Shown piece after piece: positions 12,252 through 13,409 of a DNA stretch of 13,409 bases. The stretch lies in the NCBI GenBank assembly GCA_949499045.1, contig CATEEE010000220.1:1-13409 (forward strand). The letters run 5' to 3'. The translations under genes and the position numbers were made by a program. How positions within the stretch are numbered: position 1 is the first letter of the stretch; each line of letters begins with the position of its first letter. This DNA comes from Marinobacterium sp. xm-d-530 (GTDB taxonomy: Bacteria > Pseudomonadota > Gammaproteobacteria > Pseudomonadales > Balneatricaceae). The notes below the pieces were generated by a model. It searched no databases. It saw only the letters and a list, made by a program, of their open reading frames with translations, and had not been told where the DNA came from.

Positions 12252-13409
12252 TGTCGCAAGTGATCGCACTGGTCGATTGCAATAACTTCTATGTCTCTTG
12301 CGAGCGACTGTTTCGTCCAGACCTTCTGGGTGTGCCGATGGTGGTGCTCTCTAATAACGATGGTTGTGCCGTCGCACGCAGTGCTGAGGTAAAAGCCCTA
12401 GGCGTCAAAATGGGTGTGCCTCGTTTTCAGATTGAAGAGCTGATAGAGCAGCACGGTATCTGCACCTTCTCATCGAACTATACGCTCTATGGTGACATCT
12501 CTGCGCGTGTCATGAATACGCTGGAGTCCATCGCCCCGCGAGTGTTTGTCTACTCGATCGATGAAGCATTTATGGACTTGTCAGGACTGCAGAAAAACTA
12601 CTCACTGTTGGAGTTTGGCCGTTTCACTAAAAGCAAGGTTGAGAAAGAGGTTGGCATACCGGTGTGTGTTGGCATATCGACCACCAAGACCTTGGCCAAG
12701 TTAGCCAATCAGGGGGCAAAAAAGTACCACTCTACAGGCGGCGTTGTTGATCTGACCGAGGTTGAACGTCAGAGGAAACTGATGGCGATGACCGAGGTGG
12801 GTGATGTCTGGGGTGTTGGGCGTCGTATCAGTCAACGCTTGGAATCGATGGGCGTTAAGAGTGCGTTGGATCTTGCCGATGCGGACCCTAAATGGATACG
12901 AAAACACTTCTCTGTCGTGTTGGAACGGACGGTGTCAGAGCTCAACGGGATATCCTGCATTCCCTTTGACGATACCCCGCCTGTGAAGAAACAGATCGTC
13001 GTGTCGCGCTCCTTTGGTGAGCGCATCACCGAGTTAGCGGAGATGCGTAAAGCGATTGCCGGTTTCATTACTCGTGCCGCAGAAAAGTTACGTAAAGAGG
13101 GGCAGGTGGCCCAGCATCTGCAGGTCTTTTTGCGAACCAGTCCGTTTGCAAAGAGTCAGCCGCAATATGCGAACTCCACCAGTGAGCGACTGATTGAACC
13201 AACCGATGATACGCGGCAGTTATTGGCCGCTTCGATGCGTCTGATAGAGCGTATCTGGTTAGGCGGCTATCAATTTGCCAAAGCGGGCGTGATGTTGAGT
13301 GATTTTTACGATCCAAAGCTTCAGCAGCAGACGCTATTTTGTGCGGAAGGAGATAGCCGAAGTGAAGCGTTGATGACGACCTTGGATCAGATTAACTATA
13401 AAACAGGTC
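12251..13409 (+). CDS. umuC: DNA polymerase V catalytic subunit UmuC (3' end outside window)
   Basis: A Y-family error-prone polymerase that copies past DNA lesions when bound to UmuD'2 and activated RecA. The frame is open to the window edge (386 complete codons), so about 35-40 residues are missing compared with the 422 of E. coli UmuC. Metal-binding catalytic residues are visible: Asp9 in Val-Asp-Cys-Asn-Asn-Phe-Tyr, and Asp104/Glu105 in Tyr-Ser-Ile-Asp-Glu-Ala-Phe-Met-Asp. A helix-hairpin-helix segment follows (Val-Trp-Gly-Val-Gly-Arg-Arg), then the little-finger domain. A beta-clamp binding motif Gln-Gln-Thr-Leu-Phe lies at 359-363. GTG 12251 overlaps the umuD stop, and AGGG sits 10 bases upstream. 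GTG 12260 is an alternative that would put the first catalytic Asp at residue 6 as in E. coli. No frameshift is seen. Confidence 0.96.
   Translation, partial: MSQVIALVDCNNFYVSCERLFRPDLLGVPMVVLSNNDGCAVARSAEVKALGVKMGVPRFQIEELIEQHGICTFSSNYTLYGDISARVMNTLESIAPRVFVYSIDEAFMDLSGLQKNYSLLEFGRFTKSKVEKEVGIPVCVGISTTKTLAKLANQGAKKYHSTGGVVDLTEVERQRKLMAMTEVGDVWGVGRRISQRLESMGVKSALDLADADPKWIRKHFSVVLERTVSELNGISCIPFDDTPPVKKQIVVSRSFGERITELAEMRKAIAGFITRAAEKLRKEGQVAQHLQVFLRTSPFAKSQPQYANSTSERLIEPTDDTRQLLAASMRLIERIWLGGYQFAKAGVMLSDFYDPKLQQQTLFCAEGDSRSEALMTTLDQINYKTG

Overview
The window reads as a chromosomal segment of a gammaproteobacterium. Evidence for this is the gene set and order (tadA, mltF and purL together; bamD divergent from rluD with pgeF behind it; a umuDC operon) and close residue-level agreement with the Escherichia coli proteins. 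E. coli-type extras such as clpB behind pgeF are absent, and BamD carries a long C-terminal tail. That points to a marine Oceanospirillales/Pseudomonadales-type lineage rather than an enteric bacterium, but this placement is inference. Most of the window is core genome. I see no transposase, tRNA, rRNA, CRISPR array or prophage gene, and no gene-free stretch above about 135 bases.

Layout: (1) 1-1364, a membrane-protein run on the + strand. It has the tail of an NnrU-family protein, then two tandem, mutually related polytopic proteins of unknown function that share Pro-His-Gly-Ile-Lys and Thr-Gly-Asp-Leu-Leu-Gly motifs. (2) 1404-1853, a single-gene unit with its own extended -10 promoter and intrinsic terminator, encoding a 100-residue protein predicted to be a winged helix-turn-helix. 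(3) 1902-3801, tadA (tRNA wobble inosine) converging on and overlapping mltF (peptidoglycan lytic transglycosylase). (4) 3906-7808, purL, the large FGAM synthase of purine synthesis, divergent from mltF. (5) 7855-7878, a perfect palindromic terminator serving purL and the opposing bamD. (6) 7897-8856, bamD (outer-membrane protein assembly lipoprotein), divergent from rluD. (7) 8984-11731, rluD (23S rRNA pseudouridine synthase), pgeF (peptidoglycan-editing/laccase-domain protein) and a class I nitronate monooxygenase-like flavoprotein, all overlapping and evidently one operon. (8) 11747-13409, a LexA-box-controlled umuDC operon encoding error-prone DNA polymerase V; umuC runs off the right edge.

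The well-understood genes cover translation quality (tadA, rluD), envelope building and remodelling (mltF, bamD, pgeF), purine synthesis (purL) and the SOS mutagenic response (umuDC). The parts not explained by known function are the tandem membrane-protein pair next to NnrU and the autonomous small winged-helix gene. They are the best candidates for something undescribed, but nothing here proves a new system.
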